Shown here piece after piece: positions 34,795 to 46,131 of a stretch of 64,000 bases of DNA; the stretch's first letter is position 1, and each line of letters begins with the position of its first letter. The DNA lies in NCBI RefSeq assembly GCF_009617595.1, contig NZ_WIXK01000010.1, positions 41,361 through 105,360 of the forward strand, written 5' to 3'. The notes beneath the pieces are model-generated. The model worked only from the letters and a program-made list of their open reading frames with translations, searched no databases and had not been told where the DNA came from. The position numbers were made by a program, and so were the translations under genes. Origin of the DNA: Tritonibacter aquimaris. GTDB lineage: Bacteria > Pseudomonadota > Alphaproteobacteria > Rhodobacterales > Rhodobacteraceae.

Positions 34795-34989
34795 TCCGGC
34801 TGTTGCTCCTCAACTGGCTGCTTATGGTTAACGGTCAAAAACTGTCTTTTGATGCAAACCACAGGGGCTGCGCAGAAAAAAGACACAAAATACCACCGCA
34901 CGCCAGATTTGACAGAATGTCCGACGCTTGCTTTGTGACCCGATACAGAAGGGTCATCCTGTCCAATGCAGTCCTAACAGCCCTTGGCC

Positions 34990-36525
34990 CTATTCAAACC
35001 AGCGGGCCCAGCCTTCTAGGTAATATCCAACCAAAGCATGAGATTGCAGCTGGTTTATCTCAACTGGCAGGGCACCAGTGTCTGGCCCAAACACCTGCGC
35101 CTGCTGCCAGGTTTCAGGCGTCAGATAGCGCAGACCTTCCGGCAGAACTGCCACCTCTTTTGCAGCATAAGGCGCAGCCATAACAAAGCCCCAGTCGCCA
35201 AAGCTTGGCACATAGGCGTGGTAAGGCAACGTCCAAAGCCCCGCGCCCGGCCGTACCGGATTGCGCGCCGCAGCCAGGGTTGCCCGCACCGACCAAAACG
35301 CCTCGCGCGCATAAAACGGTGATCCCGCTTGTGTGACCATCACCCCACGCGGGCTCAGCCGCTCCATCAGCAGGCTGTAAAAGGCGCGGCTATATAGTTT
35401 GGACAGTGCAAGGTTCTTAGGGTCTGGCAGATCAATAATGATCACGTCGAACTGCGCCGTCTCATGTTCTACAAACTGCCAGGCATCCCCGTTTTTCACT
35501 GTGACACGTGAATCACGCAAGGCACCGTTGTTCAGTGCTGCCATATCATCATTGCGGTGGAAAATTTCGGTCACTTTGGGATCCAGATCCACCAGCGTGA
35601 CCCGCTCTACGTCAGCCCAGCGCAACACTTCGCGCGCGGCCATGCCATCACCACCGCCAAGGATTAGCACATCCGCGCGACGGCTGGCTTGTGCCATGGC
35701 GGGATGCACCAGCGTCTCGTGGTAGCGGTATTCATCGAAACTGTCGAACTGGATCGAATGATCCAGAAACAGGCGCACGCGGTCGCGAAATCGGGTCACG
35801 GTTACCTGTTGATAAGCTGTTGTCTCGCTAAAGATAATATCGTCTTCATAAAGCGCGGCCTCGGCCACATTCACCAGCCGTTCAGACTGCCACAGCCCCG
35901 CGCCCGTCAGCATCAAGGCAAGCCCCCAGACCCCCCATTGGCTGCGCATGGTTTCAGGGCGAAACAGCCACAAAGACAAGCCAGCAACACAGAGGTTCAG
36001 CGCCCCAAACACAAGGCTTGCCGACATCAGTCCAAGCTGCGGCACGATCAAAAGCGGAAAGGCGACAGAGGCTGCAAGCGCGCCCACATAATCCACGCTA
36101 AGCACATTCTCAAAGCGGAACTCCGGCACGCCGATGTCTTTCAGCGCGCGGGCAATCAGCGGGATTTCCATCCCCGACAGGATCCCCACCAGGATCAAAA
36201 GCCCAAACAGCGGCAGCGCCACCGCCCCCGTCCACGCATAGGCGTAAAACACAATCGGCGCGAGAAAGCCGCCCGCAATCCCCAATAGGATCTGCGCCCA
36301 GATAAAGCCGCGCAGCGCGTGGGTGACAAAACGCGACAGATACGCGCCCACGCCCATCGCCGACAGGAATACCCCAATCACCAATGAAAACTGGCGCACA
36401 CTATCACCCAGAAGGTAGCTCGACAGTGTTGCCGCAATAAGTTCGTAAATCAGCCCGGCCACCGCCACCAGAAAGGTGGCAAGCAGCAGCCAGATCTCAC
36501 GCCCGCGCGCAGGCGTTTGCGTCAT
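34990..36525 (-). CDS. Membrane-bound spermidine synthase-like aminopropyltransferase
   Basis: A 511-residue protein with about seven membrane helices in the first 220 residues and a C-terminal spermidine/spermine synthase domain. The SAM-type loop is VLILGGGDGMAAREVLRWA and the acidic motif is IIDLPDPKNLALSKLYS, where classical enzymes have DSTDP. Decarboxylated SAM would be the aminopropyl donor; the acceptor may not be putrescine. The ATG overlaps the DUF350 gene stop (ATGA). No speD lies in the window. The operon with DUF4178 and DUF350 proteins points to an envelope-related function, by inference. Confidence 0.85.
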   Translation of the reverse strand: MTQTPARGREIWLLLATFLVAVAGLIYELIAATLSSYLLGDSVRQFSLVIGVFLSAMGVGAYLSRFVTHALRGFIWAQILLGIAGGFLAPIVFYAYAWTGAVALPLFGLLILVGILSGMEIPLIARALKDIGVPEFRFENVLSVDYVGALAASVAFPLLIVPQLGLMSASLVFGALNLCVAGLSLWLFRPETMRSQWGVWGLALMLTGAGLWQSERLVNVAEAALYEDDIIFSETTAYQQVTVTRFRDRVRLFLDHSIQFDSFDEYRYHETLVHPAMAQASRRADVLILGGGDGMAAREVLRWADVERVTLVDLDPKVTEIFHRNDDMAALNNGALRDSRVTVKNGDAWQFVEHETAQFDVIIIDLPDPKNLALSKLYSRAFYSLLMERLSPRGVMVTQAGSPFYAREAFWSVRATLAAARNPVRPGAGLWTLPYHAYVPSFGDWGFVMAAPYAAKEVAVLPEGLRYLTPETWQQAQVFGPDTGALPVEINQLQSHALVGYYLEGWARWFE

Positions 36526-36746
36526 GATAGGATCACGGCCGCAATGATGATGGCAATGGCGATGTAAAGCATCCCGATCAACACGGCGAGCGCCATGTTC
36601 TGATCCTGTTCAATCTCTTTCAGGATCGGGAAAGGGGTGATCCAATCAATCACCTTCCAGACCACAAACATCAGCACAATGCCGATGAAGGTGTAAAAAA
36701 TGGTGCTGACAACCTCGGTCAGCTCGATGGCGGAAAAAAGATCCAT
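36522..36746 (-). CDS. DUF350 membrane protein (YjfL-like)
   Basis: A 74-residue protein with two membrane helices (residues about 12-34 and 48-72) separated by an acidic loop EIEQDQN, typical of a single DUF350 unit. DUF350 proteins are often encoded with spermidine-synthase homologues and DUF4178 proteins. It overlaps the downstream synthase gene by four bases and lies 11 bases after the small protein gene. Function unknown. Confidence 0.85.
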   Translation of the reverse strand: MDLFSAIELTEVVSTIFYTFIGIVLMFVVWKVIDWITPFPILKEIEQDQNMALAVLIGMLYIAIAIIIAAVILS

Positions 36747-36757
36747 TACCTTCTCCG

Positions 36758-36916
36758 TTATTTGACGTTGCCACTGAACCCGCGGCCACCGCTGGCGGCC
36801 CGGATCGAGTTAGAGACATCCCGGCTTTCGCCACCGATGCCGTGATATGACAGATAGCTGGCCCCGGCCACCGTGGTGGTGGCCATGATCAGAAAGATGA
36901 TGCGAAACAGGTTCAT
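36758..36916 (-). CDS. 52-residue membrane-anchored hypothetical protein
   Basis: A small protein beginning MNLFRIIFLIMATTTVAGAS, with one N-terminal hydrophobic helix or uncleaved signal and a glycine/serine-rich tail ending GGRGFSGNVK. GAGGA lies 7 bases before the ATG, inside the end of the upstream DUF4178 gene, whose stop is 2 bases away. Tight packing inside the operon argues that it is real. No family is recognised. Confidence 0.7.
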   Translation of the reverse strand: MNLFRIIFLIMATTTVAGASYLSYHGIGGESRDVSNSIRAASGGRGFSGNVK

Positions 36917-36918
36917 AT

Positions 36919-38217
36919 TCAGTCCTCATCCGTCCAATCGCTGCGACGCCAACGGGCTTTGTGATGGCGGTTGGCCCGCAGCCACGGCCAGGCCGCAACG
37001 CCGCCAAACCCCAAAGCCGCCAGCATCAACCAACCCACATGCATAATTCCCGAACGCACTGTCAGGCCCAATTCGGTCCACCCGCGTGGTTTGCTTGCGC
37101 CGCTAGCGCGCCAGACTTCTTCGCTATCGAGGTCAAGATAAAGCACATAATCACCACTCACCGGGGCGCGAAAACTCAGCTGGGCGCTGTTGCGGCCTTC
37201 GCTCCAGTTTCCATCTGCATCACGTCCGCTGTAGCGTTCAACCGCCCGGCCTGCTGTAAACAGAACCTCATCCTCGGGCGATGTGATTTCCAACTCGAAC
37301 CCTGACCAGGTGTTTACCCCGTTCCCGCTGAGCGTCAGTTCAACCAGCTCGCCTGCTTTGAGGTTCTGCAATGGAGCCTGATAGGGCAGTTCCGCCCGGC
37401 TGATTGCGTAATCCGCATAAACCTCGCGCCCGGTCTGCGTGCTCAATACAAACAACACAAGGACACAGATCACCGCATAGATCGCGCTGGCACTTTGCAA
37501 AAACTTGCTGTTGGGGCCCTGTTTGAACGGCTGCAGCGGATGCACCCTGCCCGGTTTCAGCTTGAGACCTGGACCAAATCCTTGGGCAATGTCATCTGCA
37601 CTCAGATAGGTGGTCAACGTCACTTCGCGCTCAGACCCCGTTTGGGAAAACGAGAGCATCTGCGTGTCGCTCATTGCTGAGACGGTCAAGGTTTTATCGT
37701 GTTTCCGAGGCTGCCAGGAGAACTCCCCTTCGGCATAATTGATTTCGCTCTCGGTGGTCTCATAGTAGTTATAGCGCCCGCCCCCCGCATAGACCACAGG
37801 ACGGGTTTCGGCCCGTTCGACCCAATCTGGCGACATCCAGGTTATGGGTCTGCGAAAGCGGCGACTAAAGGTGCAATGCCCCTCTTCCAGCGTGATCCAA
37901 GCGTAGCCATGCGTAGGCGAGTAAAGCTGGTGATCGAGCCAGGCCCAGCTGCGCCCGTTCCAATACTCTACATGTTCCAAAAGCCCGATGACCGTATATT
38001 GCACGCCCTTGATTTCGCCAATGGTGCCAATGGGAAAGGGCGTCTTGGGGCGGGGTTTGTCGTTAAAGCGTTTGAGCGCGCGGTAATCATCCGTCGCGTC
38101 AAGTTCAGTACCGCAATAGGGGCAGATATGGGTGGTGACACGGCCACCGCCCAAAACATCCAATCCCGCGCCACAGGCGGTGCAATTGATTGATTTTACA
38201 TCATTGTTCAGTGTCAT
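36919..38217 (-). CDS. DUF4178 protein with zinc ribbon and membrane helices
   Basis: A 432-residue protein. Residues 14-35 form a zinc ribbon (CTACG and CPYCG). A DUF4178 domain follows (about 60-205; IGEIKGVQYTVIGLLEHVEYW, WITLEEGHCTF). A membrane helix lies near 240-258, an extracytoplasmic beta-rich domain near 265-370 and a second helix near 375-395. The ATG overlaps the stop of the other DUF4178 gene (ATGA). It probably senses or scaffolds at the membrane; the function is unknown. Confidence 0.85.
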   Translation of the reverse strand: MTLNNDVKSINCTACGAGLDVLGGGRVTTHICPYCGTELDATDDYRALKRFNDKPRPKTPFPIGTIGEIKGVQYTVIGLLEHVEYWNGRSWAWLDHQLYSPTHGYAWITLEEGHCTFSRRFRRPITWMSPDWVERAETRPVVYAGGGRYNYYETTESEINYAEGEFSWQPRKHDKTLTVSAMSDTQMLSFSQTGSEREVTLTTYLSADDIAQGFGPGLKLKPGRVHPLQPFKQGPNSKFLQSASAIYAVICVLVLFVLSTQTGREVYADYAISRAELPYQAPLQNLKAGELVELTLSGNGVNTWSGFELEITSPEDEVLFTAGRAVERYSGRDADGNWSEGRNSAQLSFRAPVSGDYVLYLDLDSEEVWRASGASKPRGWTELGLTVRSGIMHVGWLMLAALGFGGVAAWPWLRANRHHKARWRRSDWTDED

Positions 38218-38822
38218 CTGATGACCCGCACATCAAACGGGTCGAACCAGTGACCAATGTACCAATCCCGCTGACGCCCCTCTTCTTCCATCGACAGCAG
38301 GCGTCCGTCTTCGCCCTGAAGGTTCCAGTATCTATAGGTCTGGCCAATGTTCAGTGGTTCATCGAAACTGCCACGCAGCGCCACGCATTCTGCCCCCGAC
38401 TGCTCCACCACATCAAAACGGGTGCCGTCATAGCTGCAGCTGCTGCCGAGATTTAGATAGCCATCGTAGCGGGGCCATTTTGAGGCTGGAATTTCTTCCT
38501 GCAGGATGATGTCACCCTCATCGACGGAAATCCAATGGGGGTCGCCCGCGTGATCCAGGGCGCAGAATTCATCCCAGGTGCCACGACCATAGGAAAATCG
38601 CGCATGGCCCACGATTGAAAACTGCAGGCTGCGCAATTCGACCTGATCGCCAAGGCCAAAAAGCATGGGCACATCATGCATCACCCCCTGCTCACCGGCG
38701 ACCCGCGCCGCCTGATCTGACAGAAACAGAGTTGTGCCACAGGAATTGCAGGTGATCATTTTGATCGATCTAAAAGCCGGTGAAACGGTATCGCCGCAAT
38801 TGGGACATTGGAAATCAAGCAT
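38214..38822 (-). CDS. DUF4178 protein with zinc ribbon (short form)
   Basis: A 202-residue soluble protein starting MLDFQCPNCGDTVSPAF, with a zinc ribbon (CPNCG and CNSCG, residues 6-27) followed by a DUF4178 domain (WDEFCALDHAGDPHWISVDEG). It is the first gene of the five-gene operon ending at 34990. The ATG at 38822 is preferred to an upstream TTG; no strong ribosome site is seen. It shares architecture with the next protein but lacks membrane helices. Function unknown. Confidence 0.85.
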   Translation of the reverse strand: MLDFQCPNCGDTVSPAFRSIKMITCNSCGTTLFLSDQAARVAGEQGVMHDVPMLFGLGDQVELRSLQFSIVGHARFSYGRGTWDEFCALDHAGDPHWISVDEGDIILQEEIPASKWPRYDGYLNLGSSCSYDGTRFDVVEQSGAECVALRGSFDEPLNIGQTYRYWNLQGEDGRLLSMEEEGRQRDWYIGHWFDPFDVRVIR

Positions 38823-39271
38823 AATGGATCTGGGGCTCAATGAAATCTGGCCTGCTCTCTAGATAGACACTGACCTTAAGATGTCAAAGCCCAAACTGTT
38901 GCGTGGGGAGCGCGCGGTGCCCCCGCAACACGTTTCGCAGCGAAACCTAGGCGTGTATATCGCTGCGGAAAATCACCCTTATGTCTACTCAACCATCGCC
39001 TTTGACCCAAACCCACTGCACGCGGTTTGCACCAGGTCGCGCAGCATCGGAAAAAATATGAGATAGGGGCGTTACTTTTGCATCCGTTAGCGCTAACTGT
39101 CAGTCAACCTTACGATAACTGATTCGCGGTTATCGGAAACCAACCATCGTACTGGCCCGGCCTATGATATACTGCGCTTGGCTATACCCCCTAGGTGCCC
39201 CGATCGGGGTGCTCGCAAAATGATCTATGCAACATCCATGTTGCCATTCGAGAGAGGCGAAGAGCGAACTC
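38823..39271. promoter_or_regulatory. Control region between the DUF4178 operon and zwf
   Basis: A 449-base non-coding stretch. It holds three palindromes: GTTTCGCAGCGAAAC (38932-38946, one central base), GTTAGCGCTAAC (39086-39097) and CCCCGATCGGGG (39198-39209). A possible -10 hexamer TATGAT is at 39163-39168, without a good -35, which would suit a regulated promoter. A 61-codon open frame at 38881 has no ribosome site and is not called. Confidence 0.5.
39086..39097. promoter_or_regulatory. Candidate LacI-type operator upstream of zwf
   Basis: GTTAGCGCTAAC is a perfect 12-base palindrome with the C-G centre usual for LacI-family sites. It lies 175 bases before the zwf start. A two-mismatch relative lies upstream of gap (13649-13660) next to a LacI-family gene, suggesting one regulator for both. 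Confidence 0.55.
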
Positions 39272-40723
<1,452 letters not shown>

Positions 40724-40773
40724 TCTGCAATGAATTCCCCCCTCGGCACCCCAACGTTTGAAAAGGCAGCCAG

Positions 40774-42582
40774 ATGAGCTTGAACCAGACCGTCCAATCG
40801 GTGACAGACCGGATCATCGCCCGCAGCGAAGCCACCCGCAGCGCCTATATGAAACGCATGGAGGCGGCGCAGAAAAAAGGCCCCGCACGCGCGCATCTCA
40901 GCTGTTCGGGACAGGCGCATGCCTATGCGGCCGCTGGTGAAGATCAGGGCCAACTGGCCACCACATCCGCAGGCCATCTGGGCATTATCACCGCCTATAA
41001 TGACATGCTTTCGGCGCATCAGCCGTTTGAGATCTACCCGGAACGCATTCGCAAAGCGGTGCGTGCAATCGGGGGCACCGCGCAGGTCGCGGGCGGCGTG
41101 CCGGCCATGTGCGACGGCGTCACCCAGGGCGAAGCCGGGATGGAGCTTTCGCTGTTTTCACGCGATGTGATTGCGATGGCGACCGGTGTGGCGATGTCGC
41201 ACAATGTGTTTGATTCCTCTGTCTATCTTGGGGTTTGCGACAAGATCGTGCCAGGTTTGGTGATCGGGGCGCAGTCCTTTGGCCATGTGCCCGCGGTGTT
41301 TTTGCCCGCTGGCCCAATGGTTTCGGGCATTTCCAACGACCAGAAAGCCAAGACACGACAGGCCTTTGCCAAAGGGGAAGTGGGCCGTGAAGAGCTGCTG
41401 AAATCAGAGATGGCCTCTTATCACAGCCCCGGCACCTGCACGTTTTATGGCACTGCCAATACCAATCAGATGCTGATGGAATTCATGGGGCTGCACTTGC
41501 CGGGTTCATCCTTTGTCAATCCGGGCACCGAGCTGCGGGATGCGCTGACCGAAGAAGGCGCGCGAAAGGCGCTGTCGCTTTCGGCTTTGGGCAATAATTA
41601 CACCCCGGTCTGTGACGTGCTGGATGAGAAAGCCTATGTGAACGGCATCGTGGGTCTGATGGCCACGGGCGGCTCTACCAACCTGCTGATCCACCTGATT
41701 GCGATGGCGCGCGCTGGTGGCATCATTCTTGATTGGCAGGATTTCTCGGATCTTTCTGACAATGTGCCGCTGCTCGCACGGGTCTATCCGAACGGGCTTG
41801 CGGATGTGAATCATTTCCATGCCGCAGGTGGATTGGGCTTTATGATCGGGGAGCTTCTGAATTCAGGCTTCTTGCACCCGGATACCAAAACCGTGGCGGG
41901 CGAAGGTCTGGAAAACTATATGATGGAGCCCTTCCTGTCGGAAGATGGTCTGACCTGGCGCCAAGGTGCGGGCAAAAGCCTGAACGAAGCCATCCTGCGC
42001 CCGACCAAAGATGCGTTCCAAGCCACCGGCGGTCTGAAACGCGTGTCTGGTAAATTGGGCACCGGGGTGATCAAAATCTCTGCCGTGGCCGAAGAGCACC
42101 GCGTGGTGGAAGCCCCCGTACGGGTGTTTCATGACCAAGACGAGGCCAAAGCCGCGTTTAAAGCAGGTGAGCTGACCGACGATGTGATCGTGGTGGTGCG
42201 CTTTCAGGGTCCCAAAGCCAACGGCATGCCGGAACTGCATTCATTGACTCCGATCTTGTCGATCCTGCAGGGACAGGGCAAACAGGTGGCACTGGTGACC
42301 GACGGCCGTATGTCGGGTGCTTCGGGCAAAGTTCCCGCGGCAATCCATGTGGTGCCTGAGGCGCTGGATGGCGGCCCTATTGCAAAATTGCGCGATGGTG
42401 ACATTGTGCGCCTGGACGCGCCCTCGGGTGTTCTGGAAATCCTGACCGAAGGCGTGCTCGAGCGCCCGGTTGTAACGGCTGATCTTTCGGCCAATGAACA
42501 CGGCACTGGCCGTGATCTGTTTCAAGCCTTCCGGCGCAATGTGGCTGCCGCCGATGAAGGTGCCAGCGTATTTGGAGTGTAA
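40774..42582 (+). CDS. edd: Phosphogluconate dehydratase
   Basis: Converts 6-phosphogluconate to 2-keto-3-deoxy-6-phosphogluconate using a [4Fe-4S] cluster. The 602-residue length is typical of Edd. The IlvD/Edd family elements GVPAMCDGVTQGEAGMELSL and SPGTCTFYGTANTNQM carry cluster-binding Cys residues, and VTDGRMSGASGKVPAAIHV lies near the C-terminus. It lies 50 bases after zwf and 3 bases before eda on the same strand. Confidence 0.97.
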   Translation: MSLNQTVQSVTDRIIARSEATRSAYMKRMEAAQKKGPARAHLSCSGQAHAYAAAGEDQGQLATTSAGHLGIITAYNDMLSAHQPFEIYPERIRKAVRAIGGTAQVAGGVPAMCDGVTQGEAGMELSLFSRDVIAMATGVAMSHNVFDSSVYLGVCDKIVPGLVIGAQSFGHVPAVFLPAGPMVSGISNDQKAKTRQAFAKGEVGREELLKSEMASYHSPGTCTFYGTANTNQMLMEFMGLHLPGSSFVNPGTELRDALTEEGARKALSLSALGNNYTPVCDVLDEKAYVNGIVGLMATGGSTNLLIHLIAMARAGGIILDWQDFSDLSDNVPLLARVYPNGLADVNHFHAAGGLGFMIGELLNSGFLHPDTKTVAGEGLENYMMEPFLSEDGLTWRQGAGKSLNEAILRPTKDAFQATGGLKRVSGKLGTGVIKISAVAEEHRVVEAPVRVFHDQDEAKAAFKAGELTDDVIVVVRFQGPKANGMPELHSLTPILSILQGQGKQVALVTDGRMSGASGKVPAAIHVVPEALDGGPIAKLRDGDIVRLDAPSGVLEILTEGVLERPVVTADLSANEHGTGRDLFQAFRRNVAAADEGASVFGV

Positions 42583-42585
42583 GAC

Positions 42586-43236
42586 ATGTCCCTGACCCCG
42601 CAACAGGCCAGCGAAAAGGCCAAATCCATCTGTAGCCTGGCCCCAATTGTCCCGGTTCTGGTGGTAGAGGATGCGGCAACCGCAAAACCTTTGGCACAGG
42701 CTCTGGTCAATGGTGGCCTGCCCGCGCTGGAAGTGACCCTGCGCACGCCCGCCGCGCTGGATGTGATCCGTGAAATGTCACAGGTCGAAGGTGGCGTTGT
42801 TGGTGCTGGCACGTTGGTCACGCCCGAAGACGCCATTGCAGCCTCCCGTGCGGGTGCGCTGTTTGGGGTGTCTCCCGGTGCCACAGATGAGCTTTTGGAA
42901 ACCTGCGAAGCGCTTGGCCTGCCCTTGCTACCAGGTGCCGCCACCGCAAGCGAAGCGATGCGCCTGTTGTCGCGCGGCTATGATATGCTGAAGTTCTTCC
43001 CTGCCGAAGCGTCAGGCGGCGCGCCTGCGCTCAAAGCCATTGGTGCCCCATTGCCGCAGATCACCTTCTGTCCCACCGGTGGTGTGAGCCCGGAAAACGC
43101 AAACACCTATCTGAGCCTGCCAAACGTTGTCTGCGCCGGCGGCAGCTGGGTCGCGCCAAAAGCGATGGTTCAGGCAGGTCAATGGGATGAGATCACCGCC
43201 CTCGCAGCGGATGCAAGCACCTTGGGCGCAGCGTAA
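42586..43236 (+). CDS. eda: 2-keto-3-deoxy-6-phosphogluconate aldolase (KHG/KDPG)
   Basis: Class I aldolase that splits KDPG into pyruvate and glyceraldehyde-3-phosphate, completing the Entner-Doudoroff path. The 216-residue protein has the catalytic Glu region LPALEVTLRTP and the Schiff-base Lys in YDMLKFFPAEASGG near residue 143. It is closely coupled to edd. Its product feeds the GAPDH encoded at 13.7 kb, which carries a related candidate operator. Confidence 0.97.
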   Translation: MSLTPQQASEKAKSICSLAPIVPVLVVEDAATAKPLAQALVNGGLPALEVTLRTPAALDVIREMSQVEGGVVGAGTLVTPEDAIAASRAGALFGVSPGATDELLETCEALGLPLLPGAATASEAMRLLSRGYDMLKFFPAEASGGAPALKAIGAPLPQITFCPTGGVSPENANTYLSLPNVVCAGGSWVAPKAMVQAGQWDEITALAADASTLGAA

Positions 43237-43268
43237 CCCGCCATAGAAAATCCATCGGATTATGTACG

Positions 43269-43302
43269 ACCGGCAGGCCCCAGGCTTGCCGGTTTTATTT
43301 TT
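43269..43302 (+). terminator. Terminator of zwf-edd-eda
   Basis: A 10-bp stem ACCGGCAGGC / GCTTGCCGGT (one G-T pair), loop CCCAG, followed by TTTATTTTT, 32 bases after the eda stop. Confidence 0.9.
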
Positions 43303-43434
43303 GTACGATCACAAAATCGCTAAGCCTGCTTTTTAGAGGGAAAATTTACAAATTTCCGCGACCAATTCCAGACGCCGAATTTTTAATTCTGACAGGCTGG
43401 ACACTGGCGCATCCGGTAGAATGGACACAATCTA

Positions 43435-46068
43435 ATGGCATCCAAACATTTGACCCGTGAAAGCTGGATCAGGCGCAGTCTCGGCAGTGTGGGTGCAAAG
43501 ATTATCCTGATACTTCTGGCAATGGCCGTCACCTCTGCGGTGGGCAGTTTGATGATCAACACATCCTTTGAGCGGATCACCACAAATGTTGATGACATGA
43601 CGCAAGATCGGCTGCCCACATTGGCGCAAACCGCCGATGTGGGCGAGACGGTCAGCAAGGCGCAAACCGAACTGATCACCCTACTGCTGGCCTCTGACAG
43701 CGCGGCACTGGCCACGGCCCATGATCGCGAAGAGGCCACGTTGAACCGCATATTAGCGCAGTTACCCGATCTGGCACCGGAGCAGAAAACGGCGCTTGAA
43801 GCGGAGCTCACAGTTGCCCGTCGCGCGCTTGGAACGCTGACCACAAACCGCACCGTTGAATTTTCTGCGGCCAAGGATATGTCGGCCCAGGTGCAGGCTC
43901 TGTCACAGGCTACCATCACCGCACAAAGCCAACTGGCCCAATCCGCACAAGAGGCGGAAGCGCGCATGCGCAAGAGCAGCGCCAAAATTGTTACGATCAT
44001 GGACAGCGCGCTGAAAAACCTTGTTGGGCGGGAATTCCCGGCAATCAACCAGATCATGCAGCTACGCACCGATGTTGCTGTGCTGGCGGTAAAGGCGCTG
44101 ATGATCAGCACGGCGGCGGATCTGCAGGAAAGACAAAAACGCACAGAAGCCGCACGCAACGCACATACGACCGCTAAGAATTCCTTGAACGCTGCGCTCG
44201 ACAATCCCGCCATTCGCGCCAACCTTACCCTGACGAAACAGGCCCTTTCGGGCTGGAACCGGATCATCAACGCACCTCAAACGCCGCATACATCGCTGGT
44301 GCGTCGCGCCGAGATGCAGCAGCTTCAGGCCGACAGTGAGCTGGCCGGGCATAGTGAAACCATGATGATGATGCTCCAGTTTGCCTCTGAGGATGTCGGC
44401 GCGAGCAACCTGGCCTCTACCGATGATCTGTTTGGCAATGAGGTCCGCAATCTGTTGCAGATCTTGGATATCAACAATCGGCTGGCCCTGTTTCGCGCCA
44501 CCGCGCTTGAGCTTGTGGTGGCCAATGATCAGCGCAGTGTCGTTGCAATTGGTGAGCGGCTGCCCGAACTGTATCACGACCTGCTGCGCGAAATGGCGAG
44601 CGCAAACGTCACGCTGGATGAGGCAACACAACTCTCGCTTGATGCGCTTGTTGGCACGGATGGTCTTCGCGGCACCAAACTAAACGCACTCAACGCCCGA
44701 GACACGGCGCGCGCCGCCTCGCTGACGGCTGCTGCCGCGATGGGCAAAATCACCCAGATGACCACAGATCTGGCCTATAGCAGTCGCGATGGCATGGCCC
44801 AAAGCGCCGAAGCCATCGCACGTGATGTGGCGCTTGCGCGGGAACGGCTCAACGCGATTTTGATCAGCTCTGCCATTGTTGTGGTTTTGGGCATCTGGCT
44901 CACGCATCTTTTTATCCTACGTCCGCTGGCCCGGTTGAGCGAAACAACCGAGCACCTGGCGGCAGGTGATATGAGCCCGGTTGAAGGGTTTGATCGCTCC
45001 AGCACTGAGATTGCCCGCATTGCCCGCGCGCTTACCGTGTTCCGCAATGGGCTCGTGGAAAAGGATCAGGTGGAGCGGTGCGCAAAAGAAGAACGCGAGG
45101 CCCGCCAGGCCCAGCAGAAACTGGCGGTCAACGCGCTTGGCAATGGGCTCGAACGGCTTTCAGGTGGCGATCTGACTGCGCGCGTCACTGTTGAGCTGGA
45201 AGGTGGCTACAAAAAGCTGCGCGATGATTTCAATACCGCAGTCGAACGCCTGGAGGCTTCGGTGCTAACCGTTTCAGGCAGCGGACGTTCGATTGTGAAT
45301 AACAGCGGCGGAATCTCTGGCGTTACCCAGGATCTGTCGCAGAAATCTGGTGAAACAGCGGATACGCTGGCGGAGACCACTTCATCGCTCAGCCGCCTGT
45401 CGAAATCGATTTCCGGCACGGCAGAGGCATCAAACGCGGTGTCCGTGTCAGTTCAGGATGCGCAAAACACGGCAACCGCCAGCATTGAAGTGGTAGATGA
45501 AACCATCGCTGCCATGCGCGACCTTCAGGTGAGTTCACAAAAAATCGCAGAAATCATCGGCACCATTGACGGCATTGCCCAGCAAACCAACCTGCTGGCG
45601 CTGAATGCAGGCGTCGAGGCCGCGCGCGCTGGCAGCGTTGGCAAAGGCTTTGCTGTTGTGGCCTCGGAAGTGCGCGAGTTGGCCAGTAAATCCAAAACAG
45701 CCGCGGACCAAATCACCCAGCTGGTGAAAGAAAGCAACGCCCAAGTTGAATTGGGCTCGGATCTGGTTGGGCGCACCGGCAAAGCCATGAGCGAGATTTC
45801 CAACACGGTGGCCCATGCCGCCAAACAAATGAGCGAAATATCCAATGCAGCCGGAGCACAATCACAGGATCTGCAATCGATCAATCACGCGATGATCGCT
45901 CTCGACAATACCACCAAGATGAACGACCAGCTGCTGCAGGGGGTGACCCAATCCAGCGCGGGGCTTTCAAAAGAAGCGCGCGCCATGCAGGCCGCCATTG
46001 ACCGGTTTCAAGTCAGTGCAAACCCCGCCGAAACCCAGCAGGACGCGGTCTTTTTACAAGCCATGTGA
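43435..46068 (+). CDS. Methyl-accepting chemotaxis protein with a large sensory domain
   Basis: An 877-residue chemoreceptor. TM1 is near residues 20-40 and TM2 near 473-497 ([20 protein letters not shown]), leaving a roughly 430-residue, helix-rich periplasmic domain, far longer than the usual 150-250. HAMP follows (about 498-550), then a signalling domain with the conserved tip [18 protein letters not shown]. No CheR/CheB pentapeptide is seen at the C-terminus. There is no clear ribosome site before the ATG. The ligand is unknown and no che gene is near. Confidence 0.9.
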   Translation: MASKHLTRESWIRRSLGSVGAKIILILLAMAVTSAVGSLMINTSFERITTNVDDMTQDRLPTLAQTADVGETVSKAQTELITLLLASDSAALATAHDREEATLNRILAQLPDLAPEQKTALEAELTVARRALGTLTTNRTVEFSAAKDMSAQVQALSQATITAQSQLAQSAQEAEARMRKSSAKIVTIMDSALKNLVGREFPAINQIMQLRTDVAVLAVKALMISTAADLQERQKRTEAARNAHTTAKNSLNAALDNPAIRANLTLTKQALSGWNRIINAPQTPHTSLVRRAEMQQLQADSELAGHSETMMMMLQFASEDVGASNLASTDDLFGNEVRNLLQILDINNRLALFRATALELVVANDQRSVVAIGERLPELYHDLLREMASANVTLDEATQLSLDALVGTDGLRGTKLNALNARDTARAASLTAAAAMGKITQMTTDLAYSSRDGMAQSAEAIARDVALARERLNAILISSAIVVVLGIWLTHLFILRPLARLSETTEHLAAGDMSPVEGFDRSSTEIARIARALTVFRNGLVEKDQVERCAKEEREARQAQQKLAVNALGNGLERLSGGDLTARVTVELEGGYKKLRDDFNTAVERLEASVLTVSGSGRSIVNNSGGISGVTQDLSQKSGETADTLAETTSSLSRLSKSISGTAEASNAVSVSVQDAQNTATASIEVVDETIAAMRDLQVSSQKIAEIIGTIDGIAQQTNLLALNAGVEAARAGSVGKGFAVVASEVRELASKSKTAADQITQLVKESNAQVELGSDLVGRTGKAMSEISNTVAHAAKQMSEISNAAGAQSQDLQSINHAMIALDNTTKMNDQLLQGVTQSSAGLSKEARAMQAAIDRFQVSANPAETQQDAVFLQAM

Positions 46069-46077
46069 GCCATAGAC

Positions 46078-46109
46078 AAAGGGACGGGCCAGACCCGGCC
46101 CGTCCCTTT
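46078..46109. terminator. Bidirectional terminator
   Basis: A perfect 13-bp stem AAAGGGACGGGCC / GGCCCGTCCCTTT with a 6-base loop, between the convergent chemoreceptor and DUF1127 genes. Confidence 0.92.
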
Positions 46110-46131
46110 GGGGTGATTGCTGATCTGAAGA

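Noticed and set aside
38881..39066. 61-codon open frame upstream of zwf
   Set aside because: No ribosome site, no domain, and it crosses palindromic regulatory DNA.
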